From Magnetococcales bacterium (lineage in GTDB: Bacteria > Pseudomonadota > Magnetococcia > Magnetococcales > JADGCL01): 36,559 nt of DNA. The translations under genes and the position numbers were made by a program. The DNA is taken from contig JADGCL010000030.1 in assembly GCA_015229005.1 (NCBI GenBank), positions 1 to 36,559 of the forward strand, given 5' to 3'. Shown here in pieces: positions 8,797-16,388 of this stretch (its first letter is position 1; each line of letters begins with the position of its first letter). The notes beneath the pieces are model-generated. The model did no database searches and had not been told where the DNA came from. It was given only the letters and a program-made list of their open reading frames with translations.

Positions 8797-9205
8797 GTTC
8801 CTTGCATCCGCCAGGCGGATAATAATGATTGATATCAATAAGTTATTCTGAAACCTCAACCCAGAACTCCCTCCCGGGAATCAGGGGTAGCCTCCCCCTC
8901 GTGCTCCCCCGACCACTTTCGAGATTATCTTTGGCTTGTCAATTTTCGTTCGAAATCCGTCGATCCGATCAAGGACCCTGGCCTTGAACTCCAGTGAACG
9001 CTAACAATTTTTTTATTGCCTCATAAAGGCCAAACTGCTAGCCTCCCCGGACGAATCATCCATTGCCGGGAAGTGGGGGTGCCGGGCGGGGAGGTGGGGT
9101 GTCGTCGGAAGCACATCGCGGGTTGGGACAATGCCCGTTCTCGCCGTTCCGGTCGCAGTTCCCGCCTGCGGTAGGGCGGCTGTCTTGTTCCTGGAGTCGG
9201 TCGTT
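8797..9205. other. 409-bp gene-free stretch, AT-richer than surroundings
   Basis: No convincing coding frame was found. It holds the adjacent palindromes described separately and a T7 run at 9008-9014. The GC content is visibly lower than in the flanking genes, particularly 8820-8860 and 8930-9035. It marks the left border of the GT2/DprE block and probably contains its promoter, which I cannot place with confidence. Confidence 0.55.
8806..8839. promoter_or_regulatory. Two adjacent palindromes, candidate operator
   Basis: ATCCGCCAGGCGGAT (8806-8820) is a perfect 15-bp palindrome around a central A. Eight bases on, ATTGATATCAAT (8828-8839) is a perfect 12-bp palindrome embedded in AT-rich sequence that continues to about 8848. 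The AT-rich element loosely resembles an iron-regulator (Fur) box but does not fit the consensus well. It lies just after the phosphatase stop and could control the plus-strand genes that begin at 9206. Confidence 0.35.
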
Positions 9206-9535
9206 ATGTCTCCATCCCAGACCGTCATCTGTTCCCATGAGTTTCGCGCCATATCAGCCGTCGTCGACGAACTCAAAGAGGCACTGCGATTCCCCCGGCG
9301 GGACGGTCTCCGGCGGGCCATGCTGGGGCTTTTCGTCGACCTCACTGCCAGGTCACGCGGCAAATACGTCGTCCCCGAGCGCTGCCCCGATTGTCTCTTC
9401 CCGGATTGCCCGGTGGTAGGCAACTATGCCCGCCTCCTTGCCCTTGTCGACGGAAGTGCAACCACCCCAGAGGAATGCGCCAACCTCCGCATCCCAAGAA
9501 ACGACTCGCTCTCCCTGTCACCACCGCCACCCTGA
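9206..9535 (+). CDS. Small cysteine-motif protein, unknown function
   Basis: I do not recognise this 109-aa protein. It contains C60-x2-C63-x4-C68 (ERCPDCLFPDCPVVGNYARLL) plus C91, which could bind a metal or Fe-S cluster. The N-terminal half is helical (DELKEALRFPRRDGLRRAMLGLFVDL). ATG 9206 with GGAG upstream is the preferred start; an in-frame ATG at 9131 would add 25 residues without protein-like character. It lies 120 bp upstream of the GT2 gene. Whether it belongs to the glycan cassette is open. Confidence 0.55.
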   Translation: MSPSQTVICSHEFRAISAVVDELKEALRFPRRDGLRRAMLGLFVDLTARSRGKYVVPERCPDCLFPDCPVVGNYARLLALVDGSATTPEECANLRIPRNDSLSLSPPPP

Positions 9536-9655
9536 CGGCCCGTATTTCGACGGGCAGCGCTGGTCGTGGATGGCCGGCCAAATTCGACCGGCTGGCAGGC
9601 ATACGCCTCCGTCCGAAGGCTCGGGTGCGGTCTGCGTCACTTTCACAGAGATAGG

Positions 9656-10810
9656 ATGCGTTCGCACGTGATTCAATATTCGGTCGTTGTTCCCTGCTAT
9701 AACGAGGCCGCAAGCCTCGAGGAACTCTGCACACGTCTCGCTGCGGTCTTCTCCGGCATGGGGGCCGGGGATCGGTTCGAGGTTTGCTTGGTGGACGATG
9801 GCTCGACCGACGCCACGGTCTCCATGGTCGATGGGCTCATCGCACAGTTTCCCTTCGTGCGCCTCGTCCGCCTGCGCCGCAACTTCGGCAAGGCCATGGC
9901 CTTGATGACCGGGTTCCAGTTTGTCCAAGGGGAGACAGTCATCACCCTGGATGCCGACCTCCAAGACAATCCCGAAGAGATTCCAAAGATGGTGGCCAAG
10001 CTCGGAGAAGGGTACGACATCGTCAATGGCTGGCGGGAGCGTCGGGAAGATCAGTGGATCCGCAAGATCGGATCCCGACTCTACAATGGGACCGTTGCCC
10101 GTCTCGGTGGTCTGGAATTGAAGGACATGAACTGCGGTTTCAAGGCCTATCGGGCTGAAGTTGTTGAGAAGCTCTGTATCTACGGCCAATTCCACCGATA
10201 TATCCCCCTCCAGGCCCATCTCCTTGGCTTCAAAGTTACCGAGATTCAGATCACAAACAGTCCTCGCAGGCATGGGACTTCCAAGTATCGGACATTCCGA
10301 TACGAAGGGGGATTCGATCTTCTGTCGATGTTGTTCATTCACCGTTATGGACTCAACCCCCTACACTTTTTTGGGGTGATTGGTTTCTCCTTCATTGCCC
10401 CAAGCTTAATCATCCTCGGATACCTGTTCCTGCGACACATGGCAGCTCTTTTCACCTCCGATCCCAGCCTTCTCCTATTCAATAGACCCATGTTATCGCT
10501 GTCGCTGACAGCGATCATGGTAGGTTTTTTGATTCTCCTGACGGGCCTAGTCTGTGATTTTTTCCTACATCATCACATTCGCGAACGGATGGATGATATT
10601 GTTCGATTGGCCATACAGACCAAGGTCAACATCGATCCGCCCTCCGGCAAGAACCGGATCGAACTGGAGAAATGCGGGACATCCGGTCCCTCTCGATTGG
10701 AAATCATCAGTGCCGGATCTGCCATCGGAGTCGGGGAAACCGACTCGACCAGAACAGGGGGTGACACGAGTTTGACCGGGGCGGGCGGGCAACATCGGAG
10801 GGGAGAATAA
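9656..10810 (+). CDS. GT2 polyprenyl-phosphate glycosyltransferase (DPM/GtrB-like), membrane anchored
   Basis: A family 2 glycosyltransferase of 384 aa expected to move a sugar from a nucleotide donor to a polyprenyl phosphate at the inner membrane. The GT-A domain shows SVVVPCYNEAASLEEL, VDDGSTD (46-52), the metal-binding DADLQD (99-104) and DMNCGFKAYR. RRHGTSKYR is typical of the DPM1/GtrB/ArnC branch. Two hydrophobic segments follow (LHFFGVIGFSFIAPSLIILG and ALTAIMVGF-type near the end), then a tail of about 80 polar residues that is longer than usual. ATG 9656 follows AGATAGG. It is 2 bp from the DprE1-like gene, so they are certainly co-transcribed. It may supply the lipid-linked sugar that the next two enzymes modify. 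Confidence 0.88.
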   Translation: MRSHVIQYSVVVPCYNEAASLEELCTRLAAVFSGMGAGDRFEVCLVDDGSTDATVSMVDGLIAQFPFVRLVRLRRNFGKAMALMTGFQFVQGETVITLDADLQDNPEEIPKMVAKLGEGYDIVNGWRERREDQWIRKIGSRLYNGTVARLGGLELKDMNCGFKAYRAEVVEKLCIYGQFHRYIPLQAHLLGFKVTEIQITNSPRRHGTSKYRTFRYEGGFDLLSMLFIHRYGLNPLHFFGVIGFSFIAPSLIILGYLFLRHMAALFTSDPSLLLFNRPMLSLSLTAIMVGFLILLTGLVCDFFLHHHIRERMDDIVRLAIQTKVNIDPPSGKNRIELEKCGTSGPSRLEIISAGSAIGVGETDSTRTGGDTSLTGAGGQHRRGE

Positions 10811-10812
10811 CC

Positions 10813-12177
10813 ATGGAGTCCCGCCTTGTTTCCCTGGATCGGTTCTCAGCAACGGAGGTGGCACTCGAAGAACCGGATCGGTATCGCGACCTGTTGGACC
10901 GTCCGTGGACGGACGGAGCGCTGATTGCGCGAGGCGCCGGGCTCTCCTACGTAGCCGCCAGCTTTGGCCAGGATGTCGTCTCGGTTGGCATGCGCCATTT
11001 CAATCGGATATTGGCCCTTGATACCAGGGCCGGATGGATCGAAGTGGAGGCCGGCATCACCCTGGGGGAACTCTTCGCCTTCCTGACGCCAAGGAAGCTC
11101 TTCCTGCCGGTTCAGCCTGGTTATCCCGGTATCACCGTTGGTGGCTGTATCGCCCTGAACGTCCATGGTAAGAACCAGTTCCGCGACGGAACCTTTCGTT
11201 CGCAGATCCTGGGGATCACCCTGTTCCACCCGGACCATGGTATCCTGGAACTGTCGGAAGCCCGAGATCCCGAGATCCTGGAGTTGACCGCAGGCGGCAT
11301 GGGATTGACCGGAATGGTGTTGCGGGTCCGTCTCAAGGTGGCCCAACTCCGCTCCGCTTCGGTGCGGGTTCGCCACATCCCGGTAACCAGTCTGGCCGAG
11401 GCCTTCGCGAAAGTCGCACAGCTGACGGGAGAATACGACCTCCTCTACTCGTGGAACGACCTCTCCGCCTTTGACCGGAATCAGGGGCGCGGATACGTGA
11501 CAGCGGCCCGTTTCCTGGACGAGGCTGGAGTCCGGAACAAGACCGGACTCCAGAACGAAACCGGAATCCGAGAGTTTCCAAAGGTGACGGGGAGATCGAA
11601 GCTGGATCCTTGCCAGAAGCGTTTCCGTCCCAACCTGTTCAATGACGTCTGTATGCGCCCGATCAACCGCATTTACCATGCCCTCGGGACCTTCGATCCG
11701 CGAGAAAGGGGGGTCTCCCTGGGACAGTTTCTCTTCCCAGCCGTGGGTCGGGAGTTCTATTTCGACTGGTTCGGACCTCCGGGATTTCTGGAGACGCAGA
11801 TGCTGATTCCTGGGGAGCGGATCGATGCCTACCTGGAGGATTTCATCCCCCTCCTGCGCAATCACGGTCGACCGGTGGCCCTGACGACGATCAAGGCTTT
11901 TCGGGGAGAGAGGAGCCTTCTGAACTACGACGGCAGCGGTTTCAGCTTCACCCTGGATGTCGCCAACCGACCAGAAAATCTTGCTTTTTTGGGGAATCTC
12001 GACACCCTGAACGGGAAGTTCGGAGTCTTGAGCAACCTGGCCAAGGACTCCCGCCTGCCGGTCGGAGTGGTTCGGGAACAATATGGCGCGGGGTACGACC
12101 TTTTCCGAAAGCGACTCCGGGAGTTTGACCCCAAAAGACGCTTTGTCTCTTCCCTCTCTCGGAGGCTTGAGCTGTGA
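10813..12177 (+). CDS. DprE1-like FAD-dependent polyprenyl-phosphate-sugar oxidase
   Basis: A VAO-fold flavoenzyme of 454 aa. In mycobacteria, DprE1 oxidises C2 of decaprenyl-phospho-ribose. The conserved features are present: GAGLSY (Y46, matching Y60), NVHGKN (116-121; H118 matching H132), GLTGMVLRV-type substrate loop, and AKDSR (K411 matching K418). The C-terminal FDPKRRFVSSLSRRLEL mirrors the mycobacterial DprE1 end. The residue at the benzothiazinone-reactive Cys387 position is T380. Residues 239-254 hold a small tandem repeat (GVRNKT/GLQNET/GIRE), probably a loop expansion. It starts 2 bp after the GT2 gene and overlaps the next gene by 4 bp (GTGA). It is the central enzyme of the cassette. 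Confidence 0.87.
   Translation: MESRLVSLDRFSATEVALEEPDRYRDLLDRPWTDGALIARGAGLSYVAASFGQDVVSVGMRHFNRILALDTRAGWIEVEAGITLGELFAFLTPRKLFLPVQPGYPGITVGGCIALNVHGKNQFRDGTFRSQILGITLFHPDHGILELSEARDPEILELTAGGMGLTGMVLRVRLKVAQLRSASVRVRHIPVTSLAEAFAKVAQLTGEYDLLYSWNDLSAFDRNQGRGYVTAARFLDEAGVRNKTGLQNETGIREFPKVTGRSKLDPCQKRFRPNLFNDVCMRPINRIYHALGTFDPRERGVSLGQFLFPAVGREFYFDWFGPPGFLETQMLIPGERIDAYLEDFIPLLRNHGRPVALTTIKAFRGERSLLNYDGSGFSFTLDVANRPENLAFLGNLDTLNGKFGVLSNLAKDSRLPVGVVREQYGAGYDLFRKRLREFDPKRRFVSSLSRRLEL
11527..11574 (+). repeat. 18-bp coding tandem repeat in the DprE1-like gene
   Basis: GGAGTCCGGAACAAGACC (11527-11544) is followed by GGACTCCAGAACGAAACC (11545-11562) and a partial third copy GGAATCCGAGAG (11563-11574). 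In protein it reads GVRNKT, GLQNET, GIRE, so the frame is kept. The copies have diverged. Confidence 0.75.
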
Positions 12178-12911
12178 GCGCCCTGATTGTCGGAGCCTCA
12201 GCAGGGCTCGGCAGGGCCTTGGCAGAGTCCTTGGCAAGGGGAGGGCACGATCTCTACCTCCTTGCGTCGGATGATCGCGACCTGGAGCCTCTGGCCCAGG
12301 ACCTGAGTCTCAGGTACGGGATCAGGATCCATTATGAGGCCATGGACCTGATGAATACGGAACTCGTTGGACTCCGAGAGCGGGTGTTGGCGGCGCTGCC
12401 CGATTTGGACAACCTTCTCCTGATCGCCGGATATTCCGATGCCCGGGCCGTCGGTCCCCTGGCCGATGCCGATTGCCTGCGGCTCATGACCATCAATTTC
12501 GTGGCCGGAGTCCGTCTGATCAATCTCTTTCTGGGACACCTCATGGCGCGTCAGGGAGGCAATATCGTCGGTGCCGGATCGGTGGCTGCAGCCAGGGGGC
12601 GGAGCAACAATGCGGTTTACGCCGCCTCCAAGCGGGGATTGGAATTCTACTTCGAGACACTCCGTCACTTCCTGGCCTTGTCGAAGTCCCCCTGTCGCGT
12701 CCAATGGTATCGACTGGGCTATATGCAGACCCGGATGACCTTTGGTCAAAAACTCATGTTCAAGAGCATCGCGCCGGAAGTGGCGGCAGCGGCGATCACA
12801 CAAAATCTCGGGAAGGATATCCCCCTCCGGTACTTGCCGCGCTGGTGGTTCATCATCATGACCATTATCCGCAGTTTGCCGTGGCCGATCTTCCGCCGGC
12901 TCGACATCTGA
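12174..12911 (+). CDS. DprE2-like short-chain dehydrogenase/reductase
   Basis: A Rossmann-fold SDR of 245 aa. The nucleotide loop is IVGASAGLGRALAE, and the active site is Ser in GAGSVAAARG with YAASKRG (YxxxK). The C-terminus WWFIIMTIIRSLPWPIFRRLDI closely mirrors the mycobacterial DprE2 end (a hydrophobic stretch, then R-x-I-FRKL-x-I), which ordinary SDRs lack and which probably sits on the membrane. In mycobacteria DprE2 reduces the 2-keto intermediate from DprE1 to complete C2 epimerisation. It starts at GTG 12174, overlapping the previous stop by 4 bp. The pairing with a DprE1-like gene makes this assignment much stronger than the SDR fold alone. Confidence 0.85.
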   Translation: MSALIVGASAGLGRALAESLARGGHDLYLLASDDRDLEPLAQDLSLRYGIRIHYEAMDLMNTELVGLRERVLAALPDLDNLLLIAGYSDARAVGPLADADCLRLMTINFVAGVRLINLFLGHLMARQGGNIVGAGSVAAARGRSNNAVYAASKRGLEFYFETLRHFLALSKSPCRVQWYRLGYMQTRMTFGQKLMFKSIAPEVAAAAITQNLGKDIPLRYLPRWWFIIMTIIRSLPWPIFRRLDI

Positions 12912-13043
12912 AGTCGGAGTGGGGATTCGGGGACGAGCCTCCTGAAACAAAAGGGTAGTACCTTCGCCACCACCTCCCCTGAATGGTCACTCATTCACCA
13001 GGGAAGCACCCCCAGCAACGGTTCTCCTCGAAAAAAGAGCGGT
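12912..13043. terminator. Convergent intergenic region, possible weak terminator
   Basis: The GT2/DprE genes and the GDYXXLXY gene converge here. On the minus strand, CGGT(CGCTGA)ACCG straddles the stop of the GDYXXLXY gene and is followed by CTCTTTTTTCG, a short stem with a T-run (about 13025-13050). The stem is only 4 bp, so the call is tentative. Confidence 0.3.
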
Positions 13044-13592
13044 TCAGCGACCGAAAGGTTCGGGAGAAGAGAACTCGGACCGGGCGGCCTGGTCCCAGGG
13101 TTTGCCATCGATGAGCAGGGCCACGACCTGGGCGCCTCCACGACCGCCGATGCGGACAAGAATCTCCCCCTGTTTGTCACGCACAACCCGGTCAAGTGAA
13201 CGGGCGTACTCCTCCGGGATATAGAAGCGCTCGATCCCGGCAATGAAACGCCCCCCCTGACAACTCCCCCGAATCGCCAGACGACACCCTTCCGGCTCAT
13301 CGTAACCAAATCGACGGGGCTCATCCAGACAGACAAAGGCCGGAATCTCCACCGGCGACACGGGTCCCCCCGGATTCTCTGGGGCAGAATGACAGACCGG
13401 CGGGCCATAATCCACCCGGTAGAGCAGGAAGTGACCCGAGAGAAGATCACGGGGGTCAAAGCCCTCGATGGCCAACCGGACCTCGGCGCCCAGGGAACGG
13501 ACCGACTCCTTGCCAACGACCATGCCGAGGAGGGCCAGAATGGGCAACAACAGTGAGAGAATCAGCCGATAGCGTCCAAACCAGGCGATCAT
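13044..13592 (-). CDS. GDYXXLXY-family membrane-anchored protein
   Basis: A 182-aa protein with one N-terminal transmembrane segment (LILSLLLPILALLGMVVGKE) and an extracytoplasmic domain. The family motif is degenerate, reading DPRDLLSGHFLLYRVDYG in place of the usual DP-RD-L-x-GDY-xx-L-xY. DNA shows ATGA overlap with the DUF2157 gene (start ATG 13592, upstream stop 13589), and the two families are usually neighbours. The fold and role are unknown. IAGIERFYIPEEYARSLDR is the second conserved block, with the characteristic RFYIPE-x-x-A. The call rests on this block and the partner gene. Confidence 0.8.
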   Translation of the reverse strand: MIAWFGRYRLILSLLLPILALLGMVVGKESVRSLGAEVRLAIEGFDPRDLLSGHFLLYRVDYGPPVCHSAPENPGGPVSPVEIPAFVCLDEPRRFGYDEPEGCRLAIRGSCQGGRFIAGIERFYIPEEYARSLDRVVRDKQGEILVRIGGRGGAQVVALLIDGKPWDQAARSEFSSPEPFGR

Positions 13593-14731
13593 GATGCCAA
13601 TCCCTCCAACCAGCGGAAGAGCCGGCGCCGTATCCGCAACCAGCCCCAGAGGGAGGCCAGGATCAGGGAACCGCACAGAACCAGGCCAAGACCGGTTTCC
13701 ATCAACCCCCCAAACGCGGTCAAGAACAGGAGCAGAAAACGCACCCCCAGCAGAGTGACGAGGAGATTGGCCAGCCCAGGCCTGTGGTGCCAGACAAGCG
13801 AGAGAGCGGCAAGGGCAAAGATCGCCAAGACAAACAAGGCCGAGGCCCAATGGTGGATGCCACCCAAGAAAGCCAGAGGAATATGGAGGAGGTAAAGCGA
13901 GACCAGGATGGCCAGGAGATACCGGAGCGAGGCCTCAAGATCTGTCCGGAGAAGTATGCCGACCAAAAAGAGGGCACCGAAGATGAAGAACGGGACGGGG
14001 TGGTCGTGTCGAATCACCTCCCGCCCGGAGGAATCGAGCATCCGAAGGCCGTCGGCCACAATCACCATACCCATGGCCAACGACCAGGCCCAGCCCCGAA
14101 AGGCCTCGACGAAAAGTTCACTGCCGCGGAGCCTGCGGAGGAGCAAGGCAACCGTGGCACTGATCAGGGGCAGGATGTAGAGCATCCAGAGCCAACGCTC
14201 GTCGATGGCGAACAGAAAATCGAGCGCCGGGACCATGATCAGGGTATTGCTCCCGGCAGCAAGCACCGCAAGGGTCCAGACGAAGGGAAGAAAACGCTTC
14301 CGGGAAAAGGTGACCGCCGGCAGGATGATGCCCGCCCAAAAAAGCAGGGCCTGATCCCACCGACCACCCGCATGGTAGATCTGGGCAATCAAACCGATGG
14401 AGGCCAGAACCCCGAAGGCAAAGAGGATCAGAAGAAACTCTCGGGCAAGCGGGGAGGAATCACCCCGACGCTGCCAGATGGCCCCCGCGAACAGCGACAA
14501 CAACAGGAAATCGCAGCCAAGTTTGACCGAATCGGGAATGAGATGCCAATTGGTGGCGATGAGGGAAATGACCCCGAGGGCAACGATGCTCGCTCCAAGG
14601 GCCACAAAACTGTAGAGGAGGCGATTGCCCCCGGGTCGGGAGGCCTCGAAGGCCAGTATCCGGCGGGCCTGGTCTTCACCGATCAGAGAGGCGCCGACCC
14701 ACTCCTCAAGTTGACGCGACAAGTTGGCCAA
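13589..14731 (-). CDS. DUF2157 multi-pass membrane protein (TTG start)
   Basis: A 380-aa polytopic membrane protein. It begins with a cytoplasmic helical domain (LSRQLEEWVGASLIGEDQARRIL, about 4-26), the DUF2157 signature, followed by some 10-11 hydrophobic segments starting near LYSFVALGASIVALGVISLIATNW. The start is TTG 14731, supported by GGGAGGGG five bases upstream. It is 33 bp downstream of the ion channel gene and overlaps the GDYXXLXY gene by 4 bp, so the three form an operon. The biochemical role of DUF2157 is unknown; the link with a cation channel hints at membrane potential or ion homeostasis, which is inference. Confidence 0.85.
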   Translation of the reverse strand: MANLSRQLEEWVGASLIGEDQARRILAFEASRPGGNRLLYSFVALGASIVALGVISLIATNWHLIPDSVKLGCDFLLLSLFAGAIWQRRGDSSPLAREFLLILFAFGVLASIGLIAQIYHAGGRWDQALLFWAGIILPAVTFSRKRFLPFVWTLAVLAAGSNTLIMVPALDFLFAIDERWLWMLYILPLISATVALLLRRLRGSELFVEAFRGWAWSLAMGMVIVADGLRMLDSSGREVIRHDHPVPFFIFGALFLVGILLRTDLEASLRYLLAILVSLYLLHIPLAFLGGIHHWASALFVLAIFALAALSLVWHHRPGLANLLVTLLGVRFLLLFLTAFGGLMETGLGLVLCGSLILASLWGWLRIRRRLFRWLEGLAS

Positions 14732-14764
14732 GGCAACCCCTCCCGGGGAAAAGAAAAGATCCCG

Positions 14765-16111
14765 TCAAGCATGCCCAAAACGCTCTCTGAGGGTTTGATC
14801 CAGGCTCCTCTGCAAATCAGGATGGGAGGCCAGGACCCGCTTGAGATCGTCCTGAGAAAGGACGAAAACATCGCAATAGGTGATCGCCTGAATGGTCGCG
14901 GAACGGGGCGTATCCTTCAACACCGCAACCTCCCCGAAGAAGGACCCAGCACGCAACTTGACCACCGGTTTGCCCTCGGGAGTCAGTACCTCCACCACCC
15001 CGTGGCTGAGGAAATACATCTCTCGACCGACCTCCCCGGCTCGAATGATCACATCCTTGGGAACCAGAATTTTCGAGGTCAGGCACTTCGAGATATCCTC
15101 CAGGCAGGGATGGTCCGCATCCTTGAAGAAAGGAACCTGCCGGATCATGAATATGTTGATGAAGCTCCCGATCCTCTCCTGCAATTCCGGCGGCAACTCA
15201 TTCAGGATCTCGTTGTTCGAGCTGGCGCGATTGGCCAGATAGTGGCTGTAGAAGCTGAAGATATCGTTCTGCAAACCAAGGGGAATCTGGTATTGGGCCA
15301 TGAAATTGGCAAGGTTCGCGAGCTTCTCCCGTTGCCGGATGCGGTGGGCGTTGGCGTTGACGATCAGCGTCGAAATATTACCGATCGCCAAACCGTAGAC
15401 ACCCACACCGACCAGCATGACGACGCTGGCAAAGACCCTCCCGGCATTGGTCGAAGGCGTAATATCACCGTACCCCACCGTGGCCAGGGTGGTCACTGCC
15501 CAATAAACGGCCCGAATATAAACATCGAGGAGGGTCTGATCGACCGGCGCCGACGGCTGGATGAGGATCCAGATGCAGGAAATCGCATTCAATCCGAGGA
15601 CCGACCAAAGAAAGAGCAGGGCCAGCCGCACCCGGGAACTGGCGTTGAGAAGTACGTCCGTCACAAGCAGCCCCCGCCCCTTGGCGCTCATGTTGGCCAC
15701 CATTCGTTGCAGACGGACCAGGCGAACCAATTTCAAAAGGCGCACCAACCGCACCCAGGCAATCGTCTCCGGACTGCTGGAGAAGAGAACGAGGAGAACC
15801 CAATCCAAAGGCAGGGAGGCAGGAAAATCATAACGAAACCCCCGCTGGAAATAGCGCTCCCGGATGCGCTTGGGATCGGAGATGATCTCGCCATCCTCGT
15901 AGAAGGCCCAGTGGAAATTGAGGGTCATGTCCACCAGGAAAAAAATCGTCCAGGAAAAGTCGATCACCGCCATGACCCCGTGCGGATCGAGTCCCAGGGC
16001 GAACTGAAGCGGGACAAGGATGGCGTACCACAGGGTCCCCAGGAGAACAAGTCCGCTCCAAAAGAGGCGAAACCGACTCGAGGGATGGATCGCGGGCGAA
16101 CTGATACTCAT
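14765..16111 (-). CDS. HCN/CNG-like voltage-sensor potassium channel with cyclic-nucleotide-binding domain
   Basis: A six-helix channel of 448 aa. S4 is Arg-rich (R121 to R137: RLVRLLKLVRLVRLQRM), the selectivity filter is TVGYGD (211-216), meaning K+ selective, and a C-linker follows (LANLANFMAQYQIP ... ELPPELQERIGSFIN, about 264-318). The C-terminal CNBD has the phosphate-binding cassette FFGEVAVL (391-398) with TPRSATI (R403). The layout is that of eukaryotic HCN/EAG channels and of bacterial SthK, with a full C-linker that MloK1 lacks. The ATG at 16111 starts a natural N-terminus; the longer frame upstream has no protein character. It heads an operon with DUF2157 and GDYXXLXY genes and diverges from cysQ. 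The ligand is probably cAMP or cGMP. Confidence 0.92.
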   Translation of the reverse strand: MSISSPAIHPSSRFRLFWSGLVLLGTLWYAILVPLQFALGLDPHGVMAVIDFSWTIFFLVDMTLNFHWAFYEDGEIISDPKRIRERYFQRGFRYDFPASLPLDWVLLVLFSSSPETIAWVRLVRLLKLVRLVRLQRMVANMSAKGRGLLVTDVLLNASSRVRLALLFLWSVLGLNAISCIWILIQPSAPVDQTLLDVYIRAVYWAVTTLATVGYGDITPSTNAGRVFASVVMLVGVGVYGLAIGNISTLIVNANAHRIRQREKLANLANFMAQYQIPLGLQNDIFSFYSHYLANRASSNNEILNELPPELQERIGSFINIFMIRQVPFFKDADHPCLEDISKCLTSKILVPKDVIIRAGEVGREMYFLSHGVVEVLTPEGKPVVKLRAGSFFGEVAVLKDTPRSATIQAITYCDVFVLSQDDLKRVLASHPDLQRSLDQTLRERFGHA

Positions 16112-16281
16112 GGGATCACTGCCAGGAAAAGGTTGAAACCGGGTAGAATCCGAACCGGACCCAGTTTGGCGATTTCCCCTGCAAAAGACCAGGGTGGATC
16201 GTGGCATGTGCAACCCGGAGCACGGTCCGTCATAAACCGTGAGGGCGTCACTTCCGGGATCCCCGATCCCCAGTGCGCCCA

Positions 16282-16310
16282 CTGACAAAAAGGGGGAAAC
16301 CTGATACCAT
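16282..16310 (+). promoter_or_regulatory. Probable sigma-70 promoter of cysQ
   Basis: CTGACA (16282-16287, five of six), a 17-bp spacer, and TACCAT (16305-16310, four of six) with TG at 16302-16303 as an extended -10. Transcription would start near 16317, about 70 nt before the cysQ start. It lies in the 277-bp spacer divergent from the channel gene, for which I found no convincing promoter. Confidence 0.55.
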
Positions 16311-16388
16311 CGGCTTTGCACCGGTTGGGCGGATACGACCGGGACCCGAATCAACCGGCAGGTTTTCGAGGAGGCTTGTGACACGGTC

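Noticed and set aside
8948-8958. GTTCGAAATCC, resembling a tRNA T-loop.
   Set aside because: No acceptor stem, D-arm or anticodon arm can be built around it.
9008-9030. T7 run beside a GCCT/AGGC stem as a terminator.
   Set aside because: The T-run precedes the stem on plus and becomes an A-run on minus, so it does not fit an intrinsic terminator in either direction.
13784-16285. An 833-codon open frame on the plus strand opposite the channel and DUF2157 genes.
   Set aside because: High-GC mirror frame: charged, repetitive, no domain, and it lies opposite genes with clear motifs.
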